A program made the translations under genes and the position numbers. Below the pieces are notes generated by a model. The model had not been told where the DNA came from. It searched no databases and saw only the letters and a list, made by a program, of their open reading frames with translations. Positions 52,568-63,928 of a stretch of 64,000 nt of DNA are shown in pieces; the stretch's first letter is position 1, and every line of letters starts with the position of its first letter. Source of the DNA: Variovorax atrisoli 110B (lineage in GTDB: Bacteria; Pseudomonadota; Gammaproteobacteria; Burkholderiales; Burkholderiaceae_C); contig NZ_KB907451.1 in NCBI RefSeq assembly GCF_000382045.1, forward strand, positions 310,001 through 374,000, read 5' to 3'.

Positions 52568-52631
52568 CCTGTAGTTAAACGCAGATGGGTGGAGTCACAC
52601 ACAAGCCATTGATCTTCAAGGAGTTTTTCAA

Positions 52632-53735
<1,104 letters not shown>

Positions 53736-53784
53736 GTTCGAGCAAGGACAGGCGCGGCCCCGCGGGGCCGCGATCGCCCCCCGC

Positions 53785-54246
53785 ATGGCATTCGAAGCTC
53801 CTTCACTCAAGGGCCGCGCGCTGCGCCTCCTGAGCCAGCGCGAGCATTCGCGTGCGGAGCTGGAGCGCAAGCTGGCAAGGCACGAGGAAGAGCCCGGCAC
53901 GCTGGCGAAGGCGCTCGACGAGCTGGCCGCCAAGGACTTCATCAGCGAGCCGCGCGTGGTGGCCTCGGTGCTTCACCAGCGCGCGGCGACTTCCGGGGCC
54001 CTGCGCGTGAGGCAGGAGCTGCAGGCCAGGGGCATCGCGCCCGAGGCCATCGCCGAGGCGGTGGCGGGCCTGCAGGAAACCGAGGTCGAGCGCGCCGCCG
54101 CCCTGTGGCGCCGCCGCTTCGACGCTCCGCCTGCCGATGCGAAGGAGCGGGCGAAGCAGATGCGATTCCTGATGGCGCGCGGCTTCTCGGGCGCCGTCGT
54201 CTCCAAGGTGCTCAGGAGCGATTTCGATGAAGCAGCAGACGAGTGA
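53785..54246 (+). CDS. recX: Regulatory protein RecX
   Basis: A 153-residue RecX from ATG 53785: [26 protein letters not shown] (first helical repeat), [24 protein letters not shown] and [18 protein letters not shown]. RecX binds RecA filaments and limits their growth. Position directly after recA is classic. Its end overlaps the next gene by 20 bases. Confidence 0.95.
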   Translation: MAFEAPSLKGRALRLLSQREHSRAELERKLARHEEEPGTLAKALDELAAKDFISEPRVVASVLHQRAATSGALRVRQELQARGIAPEAIAEAVAGLQETEVERAAALWRRRFDAPPADAKERAKQMRFLMARGFSGAVVSKVLRSDFDEAADE

Positions 54247-54658
54247 AGGCGCCGCGGCGCAATCCCGCGTCATCACCCAGCGCGTCGCCTGCGAATGGCG
54301 CCGCGCCTACGTGCTGGCGGCCGACCCGAAGCGCCTGCCCGAATGGGCCAGCGGCCTTGCGAAGAGCGCACTGGTGCCGCACGGCGACCACTGGATAGTG
54401 CGCACGCCCGAAAGCGGCGAGGCTCGCATGCGCTTTGCCGCGCGCAACGATCTCGGCGTGCTCGACCACTGGGTGGCGCCCGAAGGCGTGCCCGAGGTCT
54501 ACCTGCCGTTCCGCGTGATCGGCGTCGCGCCGGACGCCTGCGAGCTTCAGTTCACGCTGTTGCGCCAGCCGCACATGGACGATGCGGCCTTCGAGCGCGA
54601 CGCGCAGTGGATCGCCCGCGACCTGCGCACCTTGCGCGACCTGCTCGAGGCGGGCTGA
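54227..54658 (+). CDS. SRPBCC (START-like) superfamily protein
   Basis: A 143-residue protein with a helix-grip outline: WRRAYVLAADPKRLPEWASGLAKSALVPHGDHWIV, a central beta-rich stretch, and a final helix FERDAQWIARDLRTLRDLLEAG. SRPBCC folds bind lipids or aromatic ligands. The start overlaps recX, so it is likely translationally linked; no functional link to recombination is known. Confidence 0.72.
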   Translation: MKQQTSEGAAAQSRVITQRVACEWRRAYVLAADPKRLPEWASGLAKSALVPHGDHWIVRTPESGEARMRFAARNDLGVLDHWVAPEGVPEVYLPFRVIGVAPDACELQFTLLRQPHMDDAAFERDAQWIARDLRTLRDLLEAG

Positions 54659-54684
54659 CGGGACGGACTGGCCGGGCGGCGGCT

Positions 54685-55122
54685 TCAGCCGGCTTCGGGG
54701 GCGTCGTCGAGCGAAGGCGCTTCGCTCTTGTGCGCGGCGATGTCGCGCACGTTCTTCTGCACGGCCACCGCGCCGAACAGGCTCAGCAGGAAGGCCATCG
54801 CGTAGAAGCCCTTCTCGCTGGCCGCCAGCGTGGCGTTGAAGAGGCCGATGGCCAGCAGCGCCACCGACAGCAGCAGCGAGATCCAGCACAGGCCGTAGTA
54901 GATGCCGGTGACCGAGATGCCCTCGAGGCGGTCGCGCACCGTCTTCTGCAGCGACACGGCGGAGAAGAGGCCATACATCAGCACGGTGAAGTAGTAGCCC
55001 TTCTCGTTGAGTTGCATGGCTGCGTTCCACAGCCCGATCAGGTAGACGATGGCGCCGATGAACAGCGCTGCCCAGGAAGCGGCGACGAATGCCGCGGTCG
55101 GTTTCTGGAATCGGACGGCCAT
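54685..55122 (-). CDS. YiaA/YiaB-type inner-membrane protein
   Basis: A 145-residue protein with two YiaAB repeats, each of two helices: [47 protein letters not shown] and [47 protein letters not shown]. The repeats are clearly homologous. The function of YiaA is unknown. Convergent with the SRPBCC gene. Confidence 0.9.
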   Translation of the reverse strand: MAVRFQKPTAAFVAASWAALFIGAIVYLIGLWNAAMQLNEKGYYFTVLMYGLFSAVSLQKTVRDRLEGISVTGIYYGLCWISLLLSVALLAIGLFNATLAASEKGFYAMAFLLSLFGAVAVQKNVRDIAAHKSEAPSLDDAPEAG

Positions 55123-55212
55123 GGGATTCTCCTCGTATGGTTTGCGCGCGATTATGGTGGAGCGGCGCCGATGGCATGATCCCCGTCAATAACAACGGAG
55201 GAGTCTTTCCAC

Positions 55213-55956
55213 ATGTCGTCATCCGACCCCGCGGCCCAGCAGCCGTCGCTCGTGCGCACCGGTGCCAAGGCCGGGCTGTCCTTCGCCGGTTCCGTGATCA
55301 AGGGCGCCCTTCTCGGCGTGTTTCTGGGCGGCGGCGTTTTCTTCTTCTACCTGAGCCAGTTGCAGGGCCCGGGCAACGTCGCCGCGCGCGCGGGCGGCGT
55401 TGGTGCCGCCCTGGCGCTCATCACCTCGCCGCCGCTGCTGGTGGCGCTCCTGCTGCTGTTCTTCGTGGTCGTCTACGTGGCGCTGGGTGTGCAGCAAGGG
55501 CGTGCGCGCGCGATGCAGCACCTGGTCCAGGCGCGCGGCGAGGCGGTGTCGCAGCGGCTCGGCGGCGCCATCGCGGGCCGCATCGAGGCCATGCCGATGG
55601 CGCATGGCGCCTTGCACCGGGCGGCCGACTGGCTGTCGGTCGATGCGCTGAGCAAGCAGCTCGCGCCGGTGCTGGGCGAGGGCAGGGCGGTGCGCACGAT
55701 CGTGGCCTTCGTGATCGGCAGGCTGCCGCTGAGCGAGATGCTGGCCGAATGGCAGCAAAGCCGCGATGAGAACGCAAATGCGCCGGTGGCGGGCGAGGGC
55801 GGTGTCGCGGCGCAGGATCCGGCGCTGCGCGCGCTGCTCACGCGCCGCATCCACGAGGCGCTCCAGGACATGGCGGAGCCCTCGCGCATGCCGCTGTACA
55901 TCGCGCTGGGCGCTCACGCGGCCCTGCTGGGCGTGGGGCTCTGGCTCGTGAAATGA
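55213..55956 (+). CDS. Predicted membrane protein of unknown function
   Basis: A 247-residue protein. Hydrophobic segments lie at ~30-50 (GALLGVFLGGGVFFFYL), ~60-90 (ALALITSPPLLVALLLLFFVVVYVALGV) and at the very end (MPLYIALGAHAALLGVGLWLV). The middle is amphipathic and Ala-rich (HGALHRAADWLSVDALSKQLAPVL). A ribosome site (GGAGGA) precedes the ATG. No known domain was recognised. Confidence 0.72.
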   Translation: MSSSDPAAQQPSLVRTGAKAGLSFAGSVIKGALLGVFLGGGVFFFYLSQLQGPGNVAARAGGVGAALALITSPPLLVALLLLFFVVVYVALGVQQGRARAMQHLVQARGEAVSQRLGGAIAGRIEAMPMAHGALHRAADWLSVDALSKQLAPVLGEGRAVRTIVAFVIGRLPLSEMLAEWQQSRDENANAPVAGEGGVAAQDPALRALLTRRIHEALQDMAEPSRMPLYIALGAHAALLGVGLWLVK

Positions 55957-55957
55957 G

Positions 55958-55982
55958 CGGCGGGCGGGCTGTTTGCCCGCCG
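55958..55982. terminator. Possible bidirectional terminator hairpin
   Basis: CGGCGGGC (55958-55965) and GCCCGCCG (55975-55982) form an 8-bp stem with a GGGCTGTTT loop, between the convergent membrane protein and argC genes. No strong T-run. Confidence 0.45.
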
Positions 55983-56008
55983 TGCCGCTGAAGCCCGTGA
56001 AAGGGGGC

Positions 56009-56932
56009 TCAGAGCCCCAGCATCAGCTTCAGGTTCTGCACCGCGGCGCCGCTGGCGCCCTTGCCGAGGTTGTCGAGGCGGGCGATCACCACGGCGTGGC
56101 GATGGTCCTCGTTCGGGAACACGCGGATCTCGAGGTTGTTGGTGTCGTTGAGCGCGAGCGCCTCGAGCTTGCCGTCTTCGGTCGGCGGAAGCACCTTCAC
56201 GAACTTCTCGGGCGTGTTGCTGCGCGCGTAGTGCGCGGCCAGCGCGTCCTGCAGGTCGCCGGCCTTGGGCTTGCCGGGCAGCAGGTCGAGGTGCAGGGGC
56301 AGCTGCACCAGCATGCCCTGCTTGAAGTTGCCCACCGACGGGATGAACACGGGCCGGCGGGTGAGGCCGGTGTAGGCCATGATTTCGGGGATGTGCTTGT
56401 GCTTGAGGCCCAGCGCGTAGATCTCGAAGGCGGGCGCTTCGCCCGTCTCGTAGGCCTCGATCATGGTGCGGCCGCCGCCCGAGTAGCCGCTCACGGAAGG
56501 CAGCGAGATGGGGAAGTTGGCCGGCAGGATGCCCGCGTCGACCAGCGGGCGGACCATGGCGATCGCGCCCGTGGCGTAGCAGCCGGGGTTGCCGACGCGC
56601 TCGGCCTTGGCCACGGCCTGCCAGTGACCCTCGGTGAGTTCGGGGAAGCCGAACACCCAGCCCGGGGCGATGCGGTGCGCCGTGGAGGCGTCGATGATCT
56701 TGGGCTTGGCGCCGGGCAGCTGGTCGATCAGCGCGACCGATTCGCGAGCGGCGTCGTCGTGCAGGCACAGCACCACCAGGTCGACGCCGGCCATCAGCTC
56801 GCGCTTGGCGTTGGCGTCCTTTCGCAGCTCGGGGGCGATGCTCACGAGTTCGACCTGCGGCATCGCCTGCAGACGTTCGCGGATCTGGAGGCCGGTGGTG
56901 CCGGCTTCGCCGTCGATGAAAACCTTGGCCAT
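56009..56932 (-). CDS. argC: N-acetyl-gamma-glutamyl-phosphate reductase, type 2
   Basis: A 307-residue AGPR of the shorter type: [21 protein letters not shown] (NADP-binding), [31 protein letters not shown], and the active-site [11 protein letters not shown] with the catalytic Cys. It reduces N-acetylglutamyl phosphate in arginine synthesis. ATG 56932 fits the family start; upstream frame is non-coding. Type-2 ArgC is common in beta- and alphaproteobacteria. It is divergent from sucC. Confidence 0.93.
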   Translation of the reverse strand: MAKVFIDGEAGTTGLQIRERLQAMPQVELVSIAPELRKDANAKRELMAGVDLVVLCLHDDAARESVALIDQLPGAKPKIIDASTAHRIAPGWVFGFPELTEGHWQAVAKAERVGNPGCYATGAIAMVRPLVDAGILPANFPISLPSVSGYSGGGRTMIEAYETGEAPAFEIYALGLKHKHIPEIMAYTGLTRRPVFIPSVGNFKQGMLVQLPLHLDLLPGKPKAGDLQDALAAHYARSNTPEKFVKVLPPTEDGKLEALALNDTNNLEIRVFPNEDHRHAVVIARLDNLGKGASGAAVQNLKLMLGL

Positions 56933-57006
56933 GATGGAATTGCCCCTGGGTAGCTGGTGGAGGAAGTACGGGAAGTACGTATTGCCCGCAACCACACTCT
57001 CAGTAT

Positions 57007-57021
57007 TGGTGCGGCGCACCA
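57007..57021. promoter_or_regulatory. Palindrome in the argC/sucC divergent promoter region
   Basis: TGGTGCG-G-CGCACCA is a perfect 7+1+7 palindrome in the 218-base spacer. Nearby, GAAGTACG is repeated in tandem with a 9-base period (56963-56970 and 56972-56979), on the argC side. Either could be a regulator site; no known consensus was matched. Confidence 0.4.
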
Positions 57022-57150
57022 TGATACAGTCCGCGGTTGTTCGCCGCCCCCAGCCGTCAGGCTGCCGTCGCCCGCGGACAACAGAGCATAGACCCTCTCC
57101 AGCCCAGATCTCCCGATTTCTCAACTTCCTCCTTCCGAGAGACATCCCTC

Positions 57151-58317
<1,167 letters not shown>

Positions 58318-58327
58318 GGAACAAGTC

Positions 58328-59221
58328 ATGTCGATCTACATCAACAAAGACACCAAAGTCATCACGCAGGGCATCACCGGCAAGACCGGCCAGTTCCACA
58401 CCGAGAAGTGCCAGGAATACGCGAACGGCAAGAACGCCTTCGTGGCCGGCGTGAACCCGAAGAAGGCCGGCGAGTCGATCTTCAACATCCCGATCTTCGG
58501 CTCGGTCAAGGAAGCCTCCCAGCAGACGGGCGCCACCGTGTCGGTGATCTACGTGCCGCCGGCAGGCGCCGCGGCCGCCATCTGGGAAGCCGTTGAAGCC
58601 GACCTCGACATGGCGATCTGCATCACCGAAGGCATCCCGGTTCGCGACATGCTCGAAGTGCGCAACAAGATGAAGGCCAAGGAAGCCGCCGGCGGCAAGA
58701 AGACGCTGCTGCTGGGCCCGAACTGCCCCGGCCTGATCACGCCCGACGAGATCAAGATCGGCATCATGCCCGGCCACATCCACCGCAAGGGCCGCATCGG
58801 CGTGGTCTCGCGCTCCGGCACGCTGACCTACGAAGCCGTGGCTCAGCTGACCGAGATCGGCCTGGGCCAGTCCTCGGCTGTCGGCATCGGCGGCGATCCG
58901 ATCAACGGCCTGAAGCACATCGACGTGATGAAGGCCTTCAACGACGATCCGGACACCGACGCCGTGATCATGATCGGCGAGATCGGCGGCCCCGACGAGG
59001 CCGACGCTGCCCGCTGGTGCAAGGACAACATGAAGAAGCCGGTCGTCGGCTTCATCGCCGGTGTCACTGCGCCTCCCGGCAAGCGCATGGGCCACGCCGG
59101 CGCGCTGATCTCCGGCGGCGCCGACACGGCCGAAGCCAAGCTGTCCATCATGGAAGAATGCGGCTTCACCGTGACGCGCAACTTCTCGGAACTGGCCAAG
59201 CTGCTCAAGGCCAAGCTGTAA
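58328..59221 (+). CDS. sucD: Succinyl-CoA synthetase alpha subunit
   Basis: A 297-residue protein with an N-terminal Rossmann CoA-binding domain ([24 protein letters not shown]), and the phospho-His segment in [10 protein letters not shown] (catalytic H). [35 protein letters not shown] is highly conserved. Partner of SucC; same operon, ending at the terminator at 59285. Confidence 0.97.
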   Translation: MSIYINKDTKVITQGITGKTGQFHTEKCQEYANGKNAFVAGVNPKKAGESIFNIPIFGSVKEASQQTGATVSVIYVPPAGAAAAIWEAVEADLDMAICITEGIPVRDMLEVRNKMKAKEAAGGKKTLLLGPNCPGLITPDEIKIGIMPGHIHRKGRIGVVSRSGTLTYEAVAQLTEIGLGQSSAVGIGGDPINGLKHIDVMKAFNDDPDTDAVIMIGEIGGPDEADAARWCKDNMKKPVVGFIAGVTAPPGKRMGHAGALISGGADTAEAKLSIMEECGFTVTRNFSELAKLLKAKL

Positions 59222-59284
59222 AGAGACGGCTCCGCGACACCGGCCGCAGAGCCGGGTCATGAGAGGACCACGCAGAAACAAGAA

Positions 59285-59315
59285 AGCGCCCGCACTGGCT
59301 TGCGGGCGCTTTTTT
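59285..59315 (+). terminator. Rho-independent terminator of sucCD
   Basis: AGCGCCCGCA (59285-59294), loop CTGGCT, TGCGGGCGCT (59301-59310) and a T-run (59311-59315). Textbook intrinsic terminator 64 bases past the sucD stop. Confidence 0.9.
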
Positions 59316-59341
59316 CAATAAAACACAGTGGGATCAGAGAC

Positions 59342-60028
59342 ATGGAATTTCTTCAAAGCACCGATTTCTGGATAGGTCTGCTCAAGATCATCTGGATCAA
59401 CATCATCCTGTCGGGCGACAACGCGGTGGTGATCGCCATGGCGGCGCGCTCGCTGCCGCCCGCGCAGCAGCAAAAGGCCGTGCTCTTCGGCTCGGGTGCG
59501 GCCGTGGTGCTGCGGATCGTGCTCACGGTGGTGGCGGCCAAGCTGCTCGCCCTGCCTTACCTGCAGATCATCGGCGGCATGCTGCTGCTGTGGATCGGCC
59601 TGCAGCTGCTGAGCGAGGACGACGACGGCGAGGGCGAGTCCAAGGAATACGGCAGCATGATGGCGGCCGTGCGCACCATCCTGCTGGCCGACCTGGTGAT
59701 GAGCCTGGACAACGTGATCGCCGTGGCGGCCGCGGCACAGGGCAGCATGGTGCTGCTGATTCTTGGCCTGGCGATCAGTATTCCCTTGGTGATTTTCGGC
59801 AGCACGCTCATGATCAAGCTCATGGAACGTTTCCCGATCATCGTCATGCTGGGCGCCGCCCTGATCGGCTGGGTCGGCGGCGAGACCATCGCCCAGGACG
59901 CCATCCTGCGCGACACGCTGGCAGCCAACCCCTGGTTGCACTACGCGGCTGCGGCTGCCGGTGCGGTGTTCGTCGTGGCCGTCGGCCGCCTCATGCAGCG
60001 GCGTGCGCACGCCGCTGCGCAGCACTGA
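59342..60028 (+). CDS. TerC-family integral membrane protein (YjbE-like)
   Basis: A 228-residue, seven-span membrane protein: MEFLQSTDFWIGLLKIIWINIILSGDNAVVIAMAARSL and the repeat-like LADLVMSLDNVIAVAAAAQG both contain the SxDN metal-like motif, plus IGWVGGETIAQD. TerC-type proteins are linked to manganese or tellurite homeostasis. ATG 59342 lies just past the sucCD terminator; an upstream start would read through the hairpin. Confidence 0.9.
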   Translation: MEFLQSTDFWIGLLKIIWINIILSGDNAVVIAMAARSLPPAQQQKAVLFGSGAAVVLRIVLTVVAAKLLALPYLQIIGGMLLLWIGLQLLSEDDDGEGESKEYGSMMAAVRTILLADLVMSLDNVIAVAAAAQGSMVLLILGLAISIPLVIFGSTLMIKLMERFPIIVMLGAALIGWVGGETIAQDAILRDTLAANPWLHYAAAAAGAVFVVAVGRLMQRRAHAAAQH

Positions 60029-60056
60029 GTCCAAGAGAAAGCGGCGCTGACAGACC

Positions 60057-60857
60057 ATGGCGAGTGTCGGCGTCTCCCTTTTTTCCACCCGCCCTTCGCT
60101 GACCTGGGAGTTCGCCTCCCTGACCGACGTCGGGCGGATGCGCGCTCACAACGAAGACGCGGTGCACATCGATCCCGCCCTGGGCCTGGCCCTGCTGGCC
60201 GACGGCATGGGCGGCTACAAGGGCGGCGAGGTGGCCAGCGCCATGGCCGTCTCGCTGCTGCACGCCAGCTTCGGCCGCTGGTTCGCCCACGCGGGAATGC
60301 AGGCGCCGGCCCGCGTGGTCAGGCGGGCCCTGCAGGCGGCCACTGACGAGGCCAACAGCGCGATCCTGCACGAAGGCACCACCAACCCCGAACTGCAAGG
60401 CATGGGGACGACCCTGGTCCTGGCGGCGTTCCGGCCGCAACGGGTAGTGGTCGGTCACATCGGCGATTCGCGCTGCTACCGCCTGCGCAACGGCAAGCTG
60501 GAGCTGCTCACCCGCGACCATTCCCTGCGCCAGCAGCAGCTGGACGCAGGCGCCATCACGGCCGAGGAGGCGCTGAATTCCCCCACCCGCAACCTCGTGA
60601 CGCGCGCCGTCGGGGTCGAGGCCCAAGTCTTGCTGGAAATGCATGAGCACAGCGCAAGACCGGGCGATCTCTATATGCTTTGCTCCGACGGGCTCAGCGA
60701 GATGGTTTCCGATGAGCAGCTTTTCACGCTTCTAGAACACGATGTCGGGCTTCAGAAAAAAGCATCACTTTTGGTTGCAATTGCCAATGACAATGGCGGA
60801 CGGGACAACATCTCCGTCGTCCTGGCCAGGGCGAGCGTCGCGGAAACGCCGCGCTAG
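60057..60857 (+). CDS. PP2C-type Ser/Thr protein phosphatase
   Basis: A 266-residue phosphatase: SLTDVGRMRAHNEDAV (motif with metal-binding Asp), LLADGMGGYKGGEVAS, GTTLVLAAFRPQRVVVGHIGDSRCYRL and SDGLSEMVSDEQL plus NDNGGRDNISVVL near the end. It removes phosphate from Ser/Thr with two Mn/Mg ions, probably opposing a kinase outside the window. It precedes an FHA-domain gene, which would read phospho-Thr. Confidence 0.93.
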   Translation: MASVGVSLFSTRPSLTWEFASLTDVGRMRAHNEDAVHIDPALGLALLADGMGGYKGGEVASAMAVSLLHASFGRWFAHAGMQAPARVVRRALQAATDEANSAILHEGTTNPELQGMGTTLVLAAFRPQRVVVGHIGDSRCYRLRNGKLELLTRDHSLRQQQLDAGAITAEEALNSPTRNLVTRAVGVEAQVLLEMHEHSARPGDLYMLCSDGLSEMVSDEQLFTLLEHDVGLQKKASLLVAIANDNGGRDNISVVLARASVAETPR

Positions 60858-60935
60858 GGCCGCTGGCAGGTTCCGCGGGCAGCAAGGCAGTCTGCCCGCC
60901 ATCGTCATTCATGCTTTGGATTCGGGGAGTCGGCA

Positions 60936-61589
60936 ATGCCGAAGATGATCATTTCGGTCGATGGCGTTGTCATCGGGCAGGTGGCGCTCGCCAAGGAGCG
61001 CACGACGCTGGGACGCCGTGCCTACAACGACATCGTGATCGACAATCTGGCGGTCAGCGGCGAGCACGCCGTGCTGCACATGACTGGCGGCGAAGTTGAA
61101 ATTGAAGATCTCAACAGCACCAACGGCACCTACGTCAACGCGCTCGCCGTCCAGCGGCAGGCGCTCAAGGACAACGATGTCATCGAGGTCGGAGGCTGCC
61201 GCATCCACTTCCGCGCCCGCAGCAACCTCGACACCGGCGCCGGCTCCATCCGCACGGCCTCGGGCGAGTACCCGTCGGGCGCCATGCCGCTGTCTTCGGC
61301 GCCCACGGAGTCCGGCGCGCTGGTCGAACTCGGCATTCCGGTGCTGCGCGTGCTCTCCGGCGTCAACGAAGGACAGGACGTCGCGCTGCAGAAGGTCGTC
61401 ACCACCGTCGGCAAGCCCGGCGTCGCGGTGGCCGTGGTCACGCGGCGGCGCCAGGGTTACGTGGCCGCCGGCGTCGAAGGCAACGTCACGCTCAATGGAC
61501 TGCAGCTGGGGTCGGAGGCCGTCGCGCTGCAGGAGCGCGACGTGCTCGAGCTGGGCAATGCCACGCGCATGCAGTTCGTGCGCATCTGA
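60936..61589 (+). CDS. FHA-domain protein
   Basis: A 217-residue protein with an N-terminal FHA domain (residues 1-90): TTLGRRAYNDIVIDNLAVSGEHAVL and LNSTNGTYVNALAV contain the phospho-Thr-binding GR, SxxH and NG residues. The second half (115-217) looks like a degenerate second FHA-like beta domain (VGKPGVAVAVVTRRRQGYVAAGVEGNVTLNG). It probably docks phosphorylated partners. The gene is close downstream of the phosphatase. Confidence 0.88.
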   Translation: MPKMIISVDGVVIGQVALAKERTTLGRRAYNDIVIDNLAVSGEHAVLHMTGGEVEIEDLNSTNGTYVNALAVQRQALKDNDVIEVGGCRIHFRARSNLDTGAGSIRTASGEYPSGAMPLSSAPTESGALVELGIPVLRVLSGVNEGQDVALQKVVTTVGKPGVAVAVVTRRRQGYVAAGVEGNVTLNGLQLGSEAVALQERDVLELGNATRMQFVRI

Positions 61590-61640
61590 GCCGCTCCCGT
61601 TTCTGGCTCTCCAGGGGCCGGCCTTCACGGACCGCATGCC

Positions 61641-63899
61641 GTGAGAGAAGAACTGCGGCGGCACTGGCCGCGCATCGTCATCACGCTGCTGCCGGTGCTG
61701 TTCGCGCTGGCGCACGCCACGGGCGCCTGGCGGCTGACCGCGCTGGAGCGCCTCGACCAGCTGATCTACGACATCCGCCTGCGCGCCACCATGCCGGGCA
61801 CGCCCGACGCACGGGTGGTGATCGTCGATGTCGACGACGCCAGCCTCGCGCGCCAGGGCCAGTGGCCGTGGCCGCGCGACAGGATCGCGGCCCTGACCAC
61901 CGAGCTGTTCGACCGCCAGCAGGCGGCCGTGCTGGGCTTCGACGTCATGTTCCTGGAGCCCGACCGCAGCTCGGGCCTCGACAGGCTGCGGCAGCTCGCG
62001 AGCGGCCCCCTGGCCAGAACGCCGGGCCTGGCCGCCGAGATCGAGCGGCTCGCGCCCTCGCTCGACCATGACGCCACGCTTGCCGCCGCGCTGAGCGGCC
62101 GGCGGGTGGCGCTGGGCTACTACTTCACGCGCACCGAGCCGCCGAGCGCGAAGGGACAGCTGCCCGCGGCGCCCCTGCTTCCGGCCGGTGCCTTCCCCCA
62201 GGGCGCTGCCTACGCCACGGGCTGGAACGGCTTCGGCGCCAGCCTGCCGGAGCTTGCGAAGGCGGCACCCGTCGCGGGCTTCCTGAACACCCTGGTCGAC
62301 ATCAACGGCGACGGCGTCATCCGCAGCGTGCCGCTCATCGCCCGCTACGACGGCGACAAGGCACAGCCGGGCTACTACGAATCGCTGGGGCTTGCGGTGT
62401 ACCGGCTCGCGAACGGATCGCCGCCGGTGCAACCCACCTTCGCGCCCGGCGGCGGAAGCACGCCCCAGCTCGAATCGCTGAGGGTGGGGCGGCTGCGCAT
62501 CCCGGTCGACGCCACCGGCAGCATGCAGGTGCCGTTCCGCGGCCAGGGCGGTGCGGACGGCGGATCGTTCCGCTACGTGCCCGCCGCCGACGTGCTCGAA
62601 GGACGCCTCGCCCCCGGCGAGCTGAAGGACAAGATCGTGCTCGTGGGCGCCACCGCCCCCGGGCTGCAGGACCTGCGCGCCACGCCCGCCGAGGCCGCGT
62701 TCCCGGGCGTGGAGGTGCACGCGAACATCGTTTCGGCGCTGCTCGAGCGGCGCCTGCTCAGCGTGCCCGACTACGCCCCTGGCTACGAGGTGCTGCTCGT
62801 CGTGCTGACGGGGCTCCTGCTCGCCTTCGGGATGTCGCTGCTGTCCGCGCCGCGCGCCATGCTGCTGGCCGTCGGCGCGATGACGGCGCTGATCGGGATG
62901 AACGTATGGCTCTACACGGGCTACAGCCTCGTGCTGCCGCTCGGCTCGGCGCTGGCGATGGCGGCCCTGGCGTTCGCGTTCAACATGAGCTGGGGCTACT
63001 TCTTCGAGTCGCGCGCCCGGCGCGGCCTCGTGCGGCTCTTCGGCACCTACGTGCCGCCCCAACTCGTCGACGAGATGATGGCGCAGCCCGACCGCTACAG
63101 CATGCGCGCCGAGAGCAAGCCCATGACCGTGATGTTCTGCGACATGCGCGACTTCACGCGCCTGTCGGAGCAGATGGCGCCGGCCGAGCTGCAGGGCTTT
63201 CTCAACACCGTCTTCAGCCGGCTCACCGACGTGATCAGCGCCCACCGCGGCACCGTCGACAAGTACATGGGCGACTGCGTCATGGCCTTCTGGGGCGCAC
63301 CCGTCGACACGCCGGACCACGCAACGCTCGCCGTGCGCGCCGCGCTCGACATGGCCGAAGCCGTGCACGACATCAACCGCATCCATCGGGCGAGCGGCCG
63401 GCCCGAGATCAGCGTGGGCATCGGCATCAACAGCGGGGTGATGAGCGTGGGCGACATGGGCTCGGCGGCGCGCCGCAGCTACACGGTGGTCGGCGATGCG
63501 GTCAACCTCGCATCGCGCCTCGAGGGCCTGAGCGGGCACTACGGCGTCGAAGTGGTCGCCAGCGGCGCAACGCGCGAACTCGCGCCGGGCTTCGTCTGGC
63601 AGGAGCTCGACAGCGTGCGGGTCAAGGGCAAAGCACAAGCCGTTTCCGTTTTTACGCCCCTCGCCGCGGGCACCCCCGAGGCGCTGCAGCAGGCGCAGCA
63701 GATGCTGGAACGATGGAGCGAAGTCCTCGCCGCATATCGCCGGCAGGACTGGGCCATGGGCCGAAACTTGCTGGCGCCCCTGCTCGCCGCGGATGCGAAA
63801 AAAGTCCTTTACCAGCTCTACGCCCAGCGTTTAGCCTCGATGGCGTTGCGACCGCAAGACCCGAACTGGGACGGCGCAACCCGGTTCGAGACCAAATGA
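61641..63899 (+). CDS. CHASE2-domain adenylate/guanylate cyclase
   Basis: A 752-residue membrane protein from GTG 61641. TM1 at ~12-30, a large extracytoplasmic CHASE2 domain (DARVVIVDVDDASLARQGQWPWPRDRIAALTTELF ... GFLNTLVDINGDGVIRSVPLI), three TM helices around 385-450, then a class-III cyclase domain: VMFCDMRDFTRLSEQM (metal Asp), DKYMGDCVMAFWGAPVDTPDHA and GIGINSGVMSVGDMGSAARRSYTVVGDAVNLASRLEGL. It makes a cyclic nucleotide, presumably cAMP, in response to an external signal. A probable phosphodiesterase gene follows. Confidence 0.92.
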   Translation: MREELRRHWPRIVITLLPVLFALAHATGAWRLTALERLDQLIYDIRLRATMPGTPDARVVIVDVDDASLARQGQWPWPRDRIAALTTELFDRQQAAVLGFDVMFLEPDRSSGLDRLRQLASGPLARTPGLAAEIERLAPSLDHDATLAAALSGRRVALGYYFTRTEPPSAKGQLPAAPLLPAGAFPQGAAYATGWNGFGASLPELAKAAPVAGFLNTLVDINGDGVIRSVPLIARYDGDKAQPGYYESLGLAVYRLANGSPPVQPTFAPGGGSTPQLESLRVGRLRIPVDATGSMQVPFRGQGGADGGSFRYVPAADVLEGRLAPGELKDKIVLVGATAPGLQDLRATPAEAAFPGVEVHANIVSALLERRLLSVPDYAPGYEVLLVVLTGLLLAFGMSLLSAPRAMLLAVGAMTALIGMNVWLYTGYSLVLPLGSALAMAALAFAFNMSWGYFFESRARRGLVRLFGTYVPPQLVDEMMAQPDRYSMRAESKPMTVMFCDMRDFTRLSEQMAPAELQGFLNTVFSRLTDVISAHRGTVDKYMGDCVMAFWGAPVDTPDHATLAVRAALDMAEAVHDINRIHRASGRPEISVGIGINSGVMSVGDMGSAARRSYTVVGDAVNLASRLEGLSGHYGVEVVASGATRELAPGFVWQELDSVRVKGKAQAVSVFTPLAAGTPEALQQAQQMLERWSEVLAAYRRQDWAMGRNLLAPLLAADAKKVLYQLYAQRLASMALRPQDPNWDGATRFETK

Positions 63900-63928
63900 C
63901 GACAGACGCATCAAAGGGGTCTTTCACA

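Noticed and set aside
60909..63638. 909-codon minus-strand frame opposite the FHA and cyclase genes
   Set aside because: Shadow of real coding; composition His/Arg/Ala-rich, no domain, and it would cover three well-supported genes.
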